Below the pieces are notes generated by a model. It was not told the DNA's origin. It worked only from the letters and a program-made list of their open reading frames with translations, and did no database searches. Below, piece after piece: positions 17,932 to 26,857 of a stretch of DNA of 64,000 nucleotides. Each line of letters starts with the position of its first letter. Positions within the stretch are counted from its first letter, which is position 1. The DNA is from Rhodococcus sp. Leaf278 (GTDB lineage Bacteria > Actinomycetota > Actinomycetes > Mycobacteriales > Mycobacteriaceae). The position numbers were made by a program, and so were the translations under genes. Where the stretch lies: contig NZ_LMRR01000042.1 in NCBI RefSeq assembly GCF_001426085.1, positions 235,550 to 299,549 of the forward strand. Direction: 5' to 3'.

Positions 17932-19053
17932 ATGGCCGATTTGCCGATCATTCCCGCCGACCTTCTTCCCGCCGACGGACGCTTCGGTTGCGGCCCGTCC
18001 AAGGTTCGCCCCGAGCAGCTGCAATCCCTGGTCGACGTCGGCGCGTCCGTGTTCGGCACCAGCCACCGGCAGAAGCCCGTCAAGGACGTCGTCGGACGCG
18101 TACGCAGTGGCTTGAAGGACCTGTTCTCGCTGCCCGAGGGCTACCAGGTGGTACTCGGCAACGGTGGCACCACCGCGTTCTGGGACGCCGCTGCGTTCGG
18201 ACTCATTCGCGAGAAGTCGCTGCACCTGACCAACGGCGAGTTCAGCTCGAAGTTCGCCTCGGTGGCCAAGAACAACCCCTTCATCGGCGATCCGATCGTC
18301 GTCAAGGCCGAGCCGGGCAGTGCACCCGAGCCCACGTCCGACCCATCCGTCGACCTCATCGGTTGGGCACACAACGAGACGTCCACCGGCGTGGCCATCC
18401 CGGTCAGCCGTCCGGCCGGCTCCGAGAACGCCCTCGTCGCGATCGACGCCACCTCCGGAGCCGGCGGTCTTCCGGTGAACGTCGCCGATTCCGACGTCTA
18501 CTACTTCGCACCGCAGAAGTGCTTCGCCGCCGACGGTGGGCTGTGGGTTGCGTTGATGAGCCCGGCCGCGCTTGCCCGCGTCGACGAGATCGCCTCCAGT
18601 GGCCGTTGGGTTCCGGACTTCCTGTCGTTGCCGATCGCCGTCGACAACAGCAGCAAGGATCAGACGTACAACACCCCGGCAGTGGCGACACTGCTGCTGT
18701 TCGCGGATCAGATCGAGTGGCTCAACTCGCAGGGCGGCCTGGATTGGGCCACCAAGCGCACCGCCGATTCGTCCTCGCGCCTGTACGACTGGGCCGAGAA
18801 GAGCGAGTTCGCAACGCCGTTCGTGACCAACCCGGATCACCGCAGCCAGGTTGTCGGAACCATCGACTTCGACGAGAAGGTCGACGCAGCTCAGGTCGCC
18901 AAGATCCTGCGGGCCAACGGCGTCGTCGACACCGAGCCGTACCGCAAGCTCGGCCGCAACCAGTTGCGCGTCGGTATGTTCCCCGCGATCGAGCCGGACG
19001 ACATCACCGCGCTGACGAAGAGCATCGACTGGGTCGTGTCCACCCTGAGCTGA
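17932..19053 (+). CDS. serC: Phosphoserine aminotransferase
   Basis: A 373-residue PLP enzyme converting 3-phosphohydroxypyruvate to phosphoserine in serine synthesis (and acting in PLP synthesis in some bacteria). The actinobacterial short SerC form is recognised from IPADLLPADGRFGCGPSKVR, GTSHRQKPVKDVVGRVR, the cofactor loop NGGTTAFWD and the PLP-lysine region YYFAPQKCFAADGGLW. Length matches M. tuberculosis SerC (376 aa). ATG 17932 is preferred over 17869, which lies in the hairpin upstream. Confidence 0.95.
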   Translation: MADLPIIPADLLPADGRFGCGPSKVRPEQLQSLVDVGASVFGTSHRQKPVKDVVGRVRSGLKDLFSLPEGYQVVLGNGGTTAFWDAAAFGLIREKSLHLTNGEFSSKFASVAKNNPFIGDPIVVKAEPGSAPEPTSDPSVDLIGWAHNETSTGVAIPVSRPAGSENALVAIDATSGAGGLPVNVADSDVYYFAPQKCFAADGGLWVALMSPAALARVDEIASSGRWVPDFLSLPIAVDNSSKDQTYNTPAVATLLLFADQIEWLNSQGGLDWATKRTADSSSRLYDWAEKSEFATPFVTNPDHRSQVVGTIDFDEKVDAAQVAKILRANGVVDTEPYRKLGRNQLRVGMFPAIEPDDITALTKSIDWVVSTLS

Positions 19054-19162
19054 TTGCCAGGGATGAGCTGATTACCAGCAAGCTCCCAGCTGGAGTGCTC
19101 CCTTCGAGGCCTACACTTGCGTTGAAGTACGCAAGCGTAAAGACCTCGGAGGGAGCGCTCGT

Positions 19163-19837
19163 ATGTTCAGGCTCCTGGCTTTCGCACTCCGGGTTCGCGT
19201 GACACTGATCTACTGCGTCCTCGCGGGGGCAGGCACGGTGGCGCTCGGACAAATCGGACCACACGATCGCTGGCACGTGCTGCATGCGGCGAGTACCAAC
19301 CTGCACAATCTGACCGACGGCCACCTTGCCACCCTCGTCACGAGTGTCTTTCTCACCGAAGGCCGGGTGAACTGGCTATGGCTGGCCGGCGTCGCACTCT
19401 TGTTCGCCGTCGCCGAATGGATGTCCGGTTGGCGACGATTCCTGCTCACGTTCAGCGCCGGCCACGTCGGCGCGACCGCGCTGGTTGCTGTCGGGCTGTT
19501 CATCGGCATCCGCGTCGATTGGCTGGCCGACTCGCTGGCGATGGCCGTCGATGTCGGGGTCAGCTACGCCGCAGCAGCGGTTGCCGGGTCCATGATCAGG
19601 TTTCTGCCGATGCCGTGGCGACTGTGCTGGGCTGCACTGTGGATCGGGGTCGTCGCCGTCAGCGGCATACAGAGCCCGTCGTTCACCGCCGTCGGGCACG
19701 CTCTCGCCCTGACTATCGGCCTCGGCCTGGGCGCGCTGTACTTACAGCGGGACGGATCGGCATTGCGCCACAAGGCAATTGACGCAACTTCGGGCGATCG
19801 AGTGCAGCCGAGCCCGCAGCTGTCTACGCTCTGGTAG
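19163..19837 (+). CDS. Rhomboid-like integral membrane protein
   Basis: A 224-residue membrane protein with about six hydrophobic helices, resembling the actinobacterial rhomboid-like family. NLHNLTDGHLATLVTSVFLT corresponds to the rhomboid loop region, and HVGATALVAVGLFIG follows. I do not see the GxSG serine motif of active rhomboid proteases, so it is likely a catalytically dead relative. A good ribosome site (GGAGGGAG) lies 6 nt before ATG 19163. It stands between serC and sepH. Confidence 0.8.
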   Translation: MFRLLAFALRVRVTLIYCVLAGAGTVALGQIGPHDRWHVLHAASTNLHNLTDGHLATLVTSVFLTEGRVNWLWLAGVALLFAVAEWMSGWRRFLLTFSAGHVGATALVAVGLFIGIRVDWLADSLAMAVDVGVSYAAAAVAGSMIRFLPMPWRLCWAALWIGVVAVSGIQSPSFTAVGHALALTIGLGLGALYLQRDGSALRHKAIDATSGDRVQPSPQLSTLW

Positions 19838-19946
19838 AGAAACGATCGTCGGCGGAAGCGATGCGTGTCGAACACCCACCGAGGACATCGGGTGAACTAG
19901 GGTCGAATTCGACGGTATCGCGAGCCGGCGCGATGAGGAGGTCACA

Positions 19947-20840
19947 GTGCGAGACTTACATGTGGTGGGTCTCGAGGCCGACGGAAAGTTCGTCGTCTGC
20001 GCAGATCCCAAGACCGGCGACAGATTCCGGCTTCCAGCCGACGACAAACTCCGCGCAGCCTCACGCGGCGACATCGCTCGACTAGGACAGATTGAGATCG
20101 AAATGGACAGCTTGCTGCGGCCGAAGGAAATCCAGGCTCGAATTCGGAGTGGAGCGACCATCGAACAGGTCGCCGCCGATTCCGGAATGGCCGTCAGCCG
20201 CGTCGAGGTGTTCGCTCACCCCGTTCTGCTCGAACGCTCACAGGCTGCGTCGATGGCTCAGGCAGGTCATCCGCTGCGCCACGACGGACCCGCCGTCCAG
20301 ACTCTGCTCGATGTCGTCACACTCGCCTTTCGCGCTCGCGGGCACAACCTCGACGACGCCGAGTGGGACGCGTGGCGCGACGAGGACAACAAGTGGGTCG
20401 CACAGCTGAAGTGGCAAGCGGGACGCACCACCAACAAGGCGCACTGGCAGTTCCTGCCCGACGGGCACGGCGGCACCATCGCGCCACTGGACGACACCGC
20501 ACACGAACTGATCGATCCCGACTTCGGACGTCAGCTACGGGGCCTCGCTCCGGTACGCGCCCTCGCGCCTGCAGCGGCAGACGACGAAGCCTCACAGCAG
20601 AGCTTCGACGAGTACTACGGCACCACCTCGGACAGTGAACTGGACGCCGAAACCGTCGACATCGAAGACGACGAAGCCCCGGCTCCCGACGTCGATCAGC
20701 CGCGCGAGCCGGTGGCCAGAGACCCCAAGCCCGCCCCCAAGGCTGCACCCGGACACGGTGGTAAGGACAAGCGCGGCAAACCCGCCATGCCATCCTGGGA
20801 AGACGTCCTGCTCGGAGTACGCAGCAGCGGTCACAACTGA
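19947..20840 (+). CDS. sepH: Cell division protein SepH (DUF3071)
   Basis: A 297-residue cytosolic protein matching SepH, which in Streptomyces and mycobacteria binds FtsZ and promotes its assembly. The conserved N-terminal domain spans about residues 1-170 and includes a helix-turn-helix-like segment (EIQARIRSGATIEQVAADSG, then AVSRVEVFAHPVLLERSQ). An acidic, low-complexity linker (about 220-265) leads to a short conserved C-terminal tail (PSWEDVLLGVR) typical of this family. GTG 19947 follows GAGGAGG. The M. tuberculosis counterpart is Rv0883c, likewise next to serC. Confidence 0.93.
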   Translation: MRDLHVVGLEADGKFVVCADPKTGDRFRLPADDKLRAASRGDIARLGQIEIEMDSLLRPKEIQARIRSGATIEQVAADSGMAVSRVEVFAHPVLLERSQAASMAQAGHPLRHDGPAVQTLLDVVTLAFRARGHNLDDAEWDAWRDEDNKWVAQLKWQAGRTTNKAHWQFLPDGHGGTIAPLDDTAHELIDPDFGRQLRGLAPVRALAPAAADDEASQQSFDEYYGTTSDSELDAETVDIEDDEAPAPDVDQPREPVARDPKPAPKAAPGHGGKDKRGKPAMPSWEDVLLGVRSSGHN

Positions 20841-20933
20841 CGTCGTAGATGACCGATTCACCGCTCGGTGACAAATCGCCGACGCTCACGCCGTAGGCTT
20901 TCGACGAAGCTTACGGAGAGAGAGGTGCCGGTA

Positions 20934-21671
20934 GTGGGGGCCAAAGCGTCAACGATCTGGTACGTGGACACACCGGATCCGATTTCTGTACTCCGAGAGG
21001 CGACCACCTCGGACTGGAATGCTGCGACGGCCCTCGTCGGCCGTCTGTACCCTCACCTGACCGCTGTGCCCCTCGCGCAAGGTCCGATATCGACATCGGC
21101 AGGGGTGGACGACGATCACGTCTTCATCGGCTGCTATCCGGGCGTGACCGTGGTGTGCGGGTCCAATCTTTCGGTGCCGACACCGTCGACGCTGCCCGAA
21201 TCGTTCACTCGCCCTCTGGCATCCGAGCACACCTACCTCGTCGCGTCGGATCCCCAGCACGCGTGGGGAGCGTTCGCCTACTGGGAACGCGGTGAGTTTC
21301 GGCGATCGTTCAGCGCTACTCCGGTGTACATCTACGAGGACGCGGGCCTGCCACTGGTGTGGGAGCGATCCTTCTGGGCCGGTGAGCATCCGCTGATCTA
21401 TCCCCCAGGAGTGATGCCGGATCCGCAGTCACTGCCGTTCCACCCACAGGAATTCGCCGAGGCCGCCAACGCCGAATGGCTCGGATTCCGCTACACCGGT
21501 GCCCCGCACGCAGACGAGTTCGATCCGGCCACACTGCCGGTCTGCGGTTTCAGGATGTACGTTCCCGGGCAGGAGCCGCAGCGTCAAAATGTCGAGGCCC
21601 AGAACGCACCCGCACCGGAATCGACCGAACCGGCACCGCGACCGAAGAAGCGTTGGTTCTCGCGCAAATAG
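20934..21671 (+). CDS. DUF6928 family protein
   Basis: A 245-residue protein of unknown function in the actinobacterial DUF6928 family, whose members begin MGAK followed by a strand ending in Y-x-D, here VGAKASTIWYVDTPDP. The body contains YLVASDPQHAWGAFAYWERG and GLPLVWERSFWAGEHPL. The last 40 residues are a Pro/Glu-rich tail ending KKRWFSRK. GTG 20934 is chosen from the GGAGAGAGAG ribosome site and the family N-terminus. No catalytic motif was recognised. Confidence 0.75.
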   Translation: MGAKASTIWYVDTPDPISVLREATTSDWNAATALVGRLYPHLTAVPLAQGPISTSAGVDDDHVFIGCYPGVTVVCGSNLSVPTPSTLPESFTRPLASEHTYLVASDPQHAWGAFAYWERGEFRRSFSATPVYIYEDAGLPLVWERSFWAGEHPLIYPPGVMPDPQSLPFHPQEFAEAANAEWLGFRYTGAPHADEFDPATLPVCGFRMYVPGQEPQRQNVEAQNAPAPESTEPAPRPKKRWFSRK

Positions 21672-21764
21672 TGGCTCGGTGTGGGCACCGTTGCACACAA
21701 CGATCGCCGGTCGACGGGTTTCCGTCGATCGTGAACGGTAGTGCGCAACCCTGCCCGCGGTCGG

Positions 21765-22034
21765 TCAGAACGCCAGGGCCGCCAGGGCCACGAAGCTCAC
21801 TAGCGCACCGACACTCGCACCGTAGACAGCCCAGCGCCACACCGGGACGCGGAGCCACCGCAGGACCGTCGGGGCCGCGCCTGCCACGACGACGAGGTTG
21901 AGACCTATCGCGAGCAACGGATGCACTCGCGCCAGTTCCAGTCCGAACGCCGCCAGTGCCACCGCCACGAGAATCGCCGAGACCACGGCGATCGGAAGAC
22001 CGGTCCACAGAACGCCCGGGTCGCGAGCGGTCAC
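21765..22034 (-). CDS. Small membrane protein after the SpoU methyltransferase
   Basis: An 89-residue protein with three hydrophobic segments (about 8-30, 36-54 and 66-88), with Arg/Trp between helices two and three. Its GTG start overlaps the methyltransferase stop by 4 nt, showing translational coupling. M. tuberculosis has a comparable small membrane protein (Rv0882c) next to its methyltransferase. Function unknown. Confidence 0.75.
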   Translation of the reverse strand: MTARDPGVLWTGLPIAVVSAILVAVALAAFGLELARVHPLLAIGLNLVVVAGAAPTVLRWLRVPVWRWAVYGASVGALVSFVALAALAF

Positions 22035-22834
22035 GTCAGACGCACCCGTTCGTAGAACCCCATCGCCGCCGCTGTCGCGACGTTGAGCGAATCGGTGCCC
22101 GGTGCCATCGGGATGCGAGCGCGAATGTCTGTGGCGCGCATCGCATGTTCGGTCAGACCCGGGCCCTCGGCGCCGAGCAACAGCGCCACCTTCTCCCCCG
22201 TCATCGCGGCAGCCAGCGACACGGCCTCCGGATTGGGTGTGAGCGAGATCAGCTGAAAGCCGTGCGCGCGTACGCGATCGAGGCCGCGCGGCCACTCGGG
22301 CACCTTCGCGAAGGGCACCCGGAGCACGTGCCCCATCGAGACCCGTACCGACCGCCGGTAGAGCGGATCCGCACACGCGGCACCGAACAGCACAGCGTCG
22401 ACGCCGAGTCCGGCTGCATTACGGAACATCGACCCGAGATTCTCGTGATCGTTGACGCCCTCCAGAATCGCGACCGTCGTAGCGTCGGCCAGCACCTCGT
22501 CCAGATCGAGAGCAGGCGGCCTGTTTGCCGCCGCCAACACTCCACGGTTGAGATGGAAGCCGACGACCTCGGCCATCACCTCGGCCGACGTCCGATAGAA
22601 CGGAACATCCGATTCGGCGAGATCGTCGCGCAAGGCGTCGAGCCGTCGATCCACGCCCAGCAAGCTGATCATCGGGAAGCGCGACGTCAGCAGGCGCTGC
22701 GCAACCAGCACCCCCTCGGAGATCACCAAGCCCTTGCCCTCGGGCAGATCGGGTCGCCTGTCCGAGGAGTTCAGGTCGCGAAAATCGTCCAGCCGGGGGT
22801 CGAGAGGATCGTCGACATCAATTACATGAACCAC
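22031..22834 (-). CDS. TrmH/SpoU-family RNA 2'-O-methyltransferase
   Basis: A 267-residue AdoMet-dependent methyltransferase with a trefoil-knot (SPOUT) fold acting on rRNA or tRNA ribose. The N-terminal substrate domain contains GKGLVISEGVLVAQRLL. The catalytic domain shows motif 1 (VAILEGVNDHENLGSMFRNA), motif 2 (ALLLGAEGPGLT) and motif 3 (IPMAPGTDSLNVATAAAM). Length and motifs agree with the Rv0881-type protein. The exact nucleotide modified is not known. Confidence 0.92.
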   Translation of the reverse strand: MVHVIDVDDPLDPRLDDFRDLNSSDRRPDLPEGKGLVISEGVLVAQRLLTSRFPMISLLGVDRRLDALRDDLAESDVPFYRTSAEVMAEVVGFHLNRGVLAAANRPPALDLDEVLADATTVAILEGVNDHENLGSMFRNAAGLGVDAVLFGAACADPLYRRSVRVSMGHVLRVPFAKVPEWPRGLDRVRAHGFQLISLTPNPEAVSLAAAMTGEKVALLLGAEGPGLTEHAMRATDIRARIPMAPGTDSLNVATAAAMGFYERVRLT

Positions 22835-22909
22835 CCGCTCATCTTGTCACCCGGCCTTTCCGGCACTCCGTCGGCGAAGGCCTACTTCTATATGGAAAAG
22901 TAAAGAGCG

Positions 22910-24109
22910 ATGACTACCGACGAATCGATCACCATCCGTACCGCCACCGACGACGACTGGGATGCCGTCGCGCTGCTCGACGCCCATGCCTTCGGCGAGC
23001 ACCAGAACGCCGAGGACTTGGCGGAGACGCAGATCCTGACCCAGTCCGAGCACGTGTACCTGGCGTGGGACGGCGAGACCCCGGTGGGTGTGGCCATGCA
23101 CTTCCCGATGTCGGTCACCGTTCCCGGTGGTGCGCAGGTCGAGGCGTCCGGAGTCTCCTGGGTGTCGGTCGCGCCGACGCATCGTCGACGCGGCATCCTG
23201 CGGTCGATGTTCACCCAGCAGCACCGCGCTCTGAACGACGCGGGCGCGCCGCTGTCTTTGCTGACAGCCAGCGAGGCGACGATCTACGGACGCTTCGGGT
23301 ACGGCCCGATCACCGAGGAGATCAGCGTCTCGATCGACCGTCGGTTCGCGCAGTTCCGTAAGGACGCTCCCCCGGCGACGGGCGTGCGACTGATCGAATC
23401 GGCCGAGGCCACCGAATTGTTCCCGGACATCTACCACCGGTGGCAGCAGCAGACCGCAGGCGCGCAGCCCAAGCCGCCGATTCGGTGGGAACGGTTCTTC
23501 GCCGACCGCGAGAACCGGCGCGGCGGACTGACGGCACTGTTCTTCATCGTCCATCCCGACGGCTACGTCGCCTACCGACGCGGACGCAACCCCAGCCGGG
23601 TGGTGGTGGAGGAATTCATCGCGGTGACCGACGACGCGTACGCCGCGCTGTGGCAGATCCTGGTGGGGGTCGACCTGGTCGACACCATCGAAGTCCGGCA
23701 GGCACGGGACGAAGCACTGCCGTTCCTGCTGACCAACAACCGGCTACCGAAGGTCACTGCTCACCACGACGCTCTGTGGGCCCGCATCATGCACGTCGAG
23801 GCAGCGCTCGAGGCGCGTACCTACGCTCTCGACACATCGCTGATCATCGCTGTCCGAGATCCGTTCCTCGACGCAGGCGGTACCTACTCGTTCAGCGTCA
23901 CCGATGGCACAGCGACCTGCACCCGGGTGGAATCCGAACCGGACATCGAACTGGACATCGATGTGCTGGCCAGCATCTATTTCGGCACCCACCGGGCTCG
24001 GTTGTTCGCCGCGGCGAATCGACTCACCGCTCGCACCGAGGAATCTCTGCATGCGCTCGATCTGACGTTCGGAACAGCGCGCCCGGCCGTCATGGGGTGG
24101 GGTTTCTAG
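22910..24109 (+). CDS. Eis-like GNAT acetyltransferase
   Basis: A 399-residue protein of the Eis family (enhanced intracellular survival), multi-acetylating GNAT enzymes known for acetylating aminoglycosides and lysines. The N-terminal GNAT fold contains the AcCoA motif VAPTHRRRGILRSMF and the general-acid Tyr in TASEATIYGRFGYGP. A second GNAT-like domain and a C-terminal SCP-2-like domain follow. The protein ends in a terminal Phe (VMGWGF), the carboxylate used as general base in characterised Eis. Its 3' end overlaps the convergent response-regulator gene by 4 bp. Confidence 0.9.
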   Translation: MTTDESITIRTATDDDWDAVALLDAHAFGEHQNAEDLAETQILTQSEHVYLAWDGETPVGVAMHFPMSVTVPGGAQVEASGVSWVSVAPTHRRRGILRSMFTQQHRALNDAGAPLSLLTASEATIYGRFGYGPITEEISVSIDRRFAQFRKDAPPATGVRLIESAEATELFPDIYHRWQQQTAGAQPKPPIRWERFFADRENRRGGLTALFFIVHPDGYVAYRRGRNPSRVVVEEFIAVTDDAYAALWQILVGVDLVDTIEVRQARDEALPFLLTNNRLPKVTAHHDALWARIMHVEAALEARTYALDTSLIIAVRDPFLDAGGTYSFSVTDGTATCTRVESEPDIELDIDVLASIYFGTHRARLFAAANRLTARTEESLHALDLTFGTARPAVMGWGF

Positions 24110-24762
24110 CGCTCCTGCCCCACCACACCGTGGGTGAATGCGAAGTGCACGGCCTGAGCCCGGTCACGTAGTTGTGCCTTGGCGAACAGATGATTGATAT
24201 GTGTTTTGACCGTCGCCTCGCTGACGAACATCTGCTGAGCGATCTCCCGGTTCGAGAGGCCGGCGGCGATCGCGCGTAAGACCTCCACCTCGCGTGGCGT
24301 CAACCCGGCCGGGACCTCCTGTGTCCGAGGCGCTTCGACGGCGTCGAGCAACCGCGCTTGCACCTCGGGATTCAGCACGGCTTGCCCGGCGGCGGCCGCT
24401 CGCAATGCCGCCGCGATCTCGACCCGCCCGGCATCCTTGGTGAGATACCCGCGTGCGCCCGCGCCGAGAGCGTCGAGTACCGAACGTTCGTCCGAGAAGG
24501 TCGTCAACACCACCACGGGCAGATCGGGGAAGAGCCCCTTCAGTATTCGCGTTGCCTCGATCCCGTCGGTCCCCGGCATCCGCAGATCCATCAGGACAAC
24601 GTCCACGCCCCCGCTGTCCATCGCCGCCGTCACCTCGGTCACGGCGGCAGCGCCGTCCGATGCGGTGGCGACGACGGTGATGTCCTCGACCAGATCCAAC
24701 ATCACTGCCAGCGCCTCGCGTACCGACGCCTGGTCGTCCGCGATCACAATCCGAATGCTCAT
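24106..24762 (-). CDS. NarL/LuxR-family response regulator
   Basis: A 218-residue response regulator. The receiver has the acidic pair IADDQAS, phospho-Asp in VVLMDLRMPGTDG, switch Thr in VVLTTFSDE and Lys in GYLTKDAG. The C-terminal LuxR helix-turn-helix is LTPREVEVLRAIAAGLSN then SEATVKTHINHLFAK. ATG 24762 overlaps the upstream kinase stop by 4 nt. With the kinase and the membrane protein at 25898 it forms a three-gene minus-strand operon divergent from the ABC exporter. Confidence 0.93.
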   Translation of the reverse strand: MSIRIVIADDQASVREALAVMLDLVEDITVVATASDGAAAVTEVTAAMDSGGVDVVLMDLRMPGTDGIEATRILKGLFPDLPVVVLTTFSDERSVLDALGAGARGYLTKDAGRVEIAAALRAAAAGQAVLNPEVQARLLDAVEAPRTQEVPAGLTPREVEVLRAIAAGLSNREIAQQMFVSEATVKTHINHLFAKAQLRDRAQAVHFAFTHGVVGQER

Positions 24763-25901
24763 GCTCTCGCTTCCGTGTCGGACTCGATAGGTTGTCGCAG
24801 AGGCACTTCGGCGCGCACGACCCAGCCTCGCCCGTCCGGACCTGCAGTGACCGACCCGCCCACGAGGGCCGCGCGTTCGCGCATGCCGACCAGGCCCATT
24901 CCGGTGCTCTCGACCGTTTCTGGCAGCGACGGGGCCGGACCGTTGGTCACGGAGAGTTCGACCGATCCGGCATCGAACCGAAGTAGTACCTCGACGGCAG
25001 CGCCGGGGGCGTGGTTGCGAGTGTTGGTCATCGCCTCCTGCGCGCACCGGACCAGGAACTGGGCCTGCGAGGTATCGAGATCTCGCGGTGTGCCGTCGAC
25101 ACGGAAGCTCGCGTCATCACCCACGAGTGCGGCCAACGTCGGCACGAGGGGCAGCGCATCCTGACGCAAAGTCTGGACGGCACGGCGGGTTTCGGTGAGC
25201 CCTTCCCGAGCGAGACTCTGCGCCTTGCCCACTGCCGCTCTGGCCTCCTCGACGCGGCCCGCGTCGAGTAACGCGTCGGCAACTTCGAGTTGCATGTTGA
25301 CGCCGGACAGCGAGTGAGCGAGAACGTCGTGAATATCGCGAGCGATGCGGGCCCGCTCGGCCAGAGCATGCTCGCGAAGTTCGGCATCGGTGGCGCGGCG
25401 CGCAGCGAGCAGTGCGTCCAGCCGACTGCGCCGCGAGTACCCGATCAGTACCGGCCAACCCGCGAACAATCCTGCAGCCCAGGGCCATCCGTCGACACCA
25501 CTGTGCTCTGCAACCCACAGAGCGGCTGCGCACGCCACGCTGAGCGAGATCGCGAACGGGAACGAGATCGACGGCTTGAACCGCCACCCTGCATGTCCCG
25601 CAAACAGAAACGGAAACAGAGTAGCCGCAGCCGTGCCGTCCACGGCCAGGATTGCCGCAGAGGCGATCAGCGCGACACCCGCGCCGGCCAGAGAGATCCC
25701 AGGGCCGATCAACCGTCGTGGAAGCGACGAGGCCAGTAGCACCACACTGTTGACGACGAGCAGCGCGAGTACGAGCGGATTGCTCAGGTCCGAGGTGGCG
25801 AAGGCCCCGACGATCACGACGATCGCGACATACGGCCGGCTCGACAGCCGGAGGCGGTCGAGCGTGGGCAACCGTACGTCGGAGTGGGGTGCCGATGTCA
25901 C
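24759..25901 (-). CDS. NarL-type sensor histidine kinase (HisKA_3)
   Basis: A 380-residue kinase with five or six N-terminal membrane helices (about residues 20-150) and no large extracytoplasmic loop, so it probably senses the membrane itself or a hydrophobic ligand. The H-box is RARIARDIHDVLAHSLSG, the His that is phosphorylated. The ATPase domain has AQEAMTNTRNHA and ESTGMGLVGMRERA. GTG 25901 overlaps the preceding gene stop by 4 nt. Its architecture is like DesK/LiaS-type kinases, which often regulate an adjacent ABC exporter. Confidence 0.9.
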   Translation of the reverse strand: MTSAPHSDVRLPTLDRLRLSSRPYVAIVVIVGAFATSDLSNPLVLALLVVNSVVLLASSLPRRLIGPGISLAGAGVALIASAAILAVDGTAAATLFPFLFAGHAGWRFKPSISFPFAISLSVACAAALWVAEHSGVDGWPWAAGLFAGWPVLIGYSRRSRLDALLAARRATDAELREHALAERARIARDIHDVLAHSLSGVNMQLEVADALLDAGRVEEARAAVGKAQSLAREGLTETRRAVQTLRQDALPLVPTLAALVGDDASFRVDGTPRDLDTSQAQFLVRCAQEAMTNTRNHAPGAAVEVLLRFDAGSVELSVTNGPAPSLPETVESTGMGLVGMRERAALVGGSVTAGPDGRGWVVRAEVPLRQPIESDTEARA

Positions 25902-26452
25902 CGAATCTTCGACCCTCCGCCGCGAACCCGATTGTGCATGTCGGTCAGCGTAGGCGACGTGGTGTGGTTTCCGACCTTGTCGGCGCGCCACACGATGGTT
26001 GCGTCCAAGTGCATGGCTCGGTAGAGGACGGCGACCGACTCGGCGAGGAATCCGATGCCCACGGCCAGCATCGTGGCCTGGCCGGCGGCAGAGGCGGCAG
26101 TCGGGTCTATGACGACCTCCAAGGGAATGAGCAGAATCCGAACGGCGATGGCGGCGATCCACAGACCGATCGACGCGACGGAGTACCGCATCCACACCAT
26201 CCCGTCTCGCTCGGTGATTCTGACGGTGTAACCGCGGATCGCACCGAGGACGATTCCGACGACGCAGCCGAGGAAGAGGAACCCGATCGCCATGGGCGAC
26301 AGGACCGTCGAGTCGAGTGTCGTCAGCCCGACGAGGGCGAGGATCGCTGGAATTATCAGCAGGCGCCGGGCTTCCATGAGCTGGCCGGTCATGCGCCGCA
26401 CCAGCAGGTATCCGACCAGAAGGACTACGAGAGCAATCGTTGCGATGTTCAT
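25898..26452 (-). CDS. Multi-pass membrane protein (DUF1453-like)
   Basis: A 184-residue membrane protein with about five hydrophobic helices, similar in layout to DUF1453/CcdC-like proteins: a helix-polar RRMTGQLMEARR start, a conserved central GIVLGAIRGYTVRITERDG and two more helices. It heads the operon that continues into the NarL-type kinase and regulator by 4-nt overlaps. It might modulate the kinase or be a small transporter subunit. The family assignment is tentative. Confidence 0.6.
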   Translation of the reverse strand: MNIATIALVVLLVGYLLVRRMTGQLMEARRLLIIPAILALVGLTTLDSTVLSPMAIGFLFLGCVVGIVLGAIRGYTVRITERDGMVWMRYSVASIGLWIAAIAVRILLIPLEVVIDPTAASAAGQATMLAVGIGFLAESVAVLYRAMHLDATIVWRADKVGNHTTSPTLTDMHNRVRGGGSKIR

Positions 26453-26533
26453 GGCAGTAACGCTACGAAGATCGCGAGGGTGGCGAATCGACCCACGGGT
26501 GGAGAACGGGTGGAGAAACCCGAGCGAAAAGGA

Positions 26534-26583
26534 CCATGACTTTTGTCATGGCTGGACCGTGACGGTGTCACTTCAGGTCATGA
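26534..26583. promoter_or_regulatory. Cluster of GTCA-type palindromes in the divergent promoter region
   Basis: Three dyads lie between the two divergent operons: CCATGAC-TTTT-GTCATGG (26534-26551, perfect), GTGAC-GGT-GTCAC (26559-26571, perfect), and TCATGA (26578-26583). NarL-type regulators generally bind such inverted heptamers, and two NarL-type regulators are encoded within 3 kb. The link to either one is inference. Confidence 0.6.
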
Positions 26584-26629
26584 TGCGCTGCACTGTTTTC
26601 GGCGGTTCGGGCGCAGCAGACTCGTAGTC

Positions 26630-26857
26630 ATGAAGCAACCAGACGAAGGAAACCTGTTCACCGATCTGATGGAGATCGGGCCGGCTCCGACGATGGCGCG
26701 TGAGATCGTCGTCATCGTCATCAGCTTGGCCATTGTCGCCGTGTTGTTCGCGATCGTCGGCACGTCCCTTCCGGCGTTCGTCGCACTCGGCGTCATCGTC
26801 GCCTTCATGGGCGTCCGGTTCGTCATCGGACTGCGGCACTGGGAGAAGCAATCATGA
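26630..26857 (+). CDS. Small two-helix membrane protein, first gene of the ABC operon
   Basis: A 75-residue protein: a polar N-terminus (MKQPDEGNLFTDLMEIGPAP) and two membrane helices (about 26-43 and 47-66), ending HWEKQS. Its stop overlaps the ABC ATPase start by 4 nt, so it is co-translated with the exporter. It could be an accessory subunit of the transporter or a regulator of the downstream kinase. No family was recognised. Confidence 0.7.
   Translation: MKQPDEGNLFTDLMEIGPAPTMAREIVVIVISLAIVAVLFAIVGTSLPAFVALGVIVAFMGVRFVIGLRHWEKQS

Noticed and set aside
17902..17932. Idea that citA and gltA duplicate one gene recently
   Set aside because: The two proteins differ in length and in most residues outside the motifs and correspond to distinct mycobacterial proteins, so the duplication is old.
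19047..19078. Short direct repeat GAGCTGATT(G/A)CCAG at the serC stop
   Set aside because: Two 14-bp near-copies 18 bp apart with no structure or conserved context; probably a small slippage duplication.
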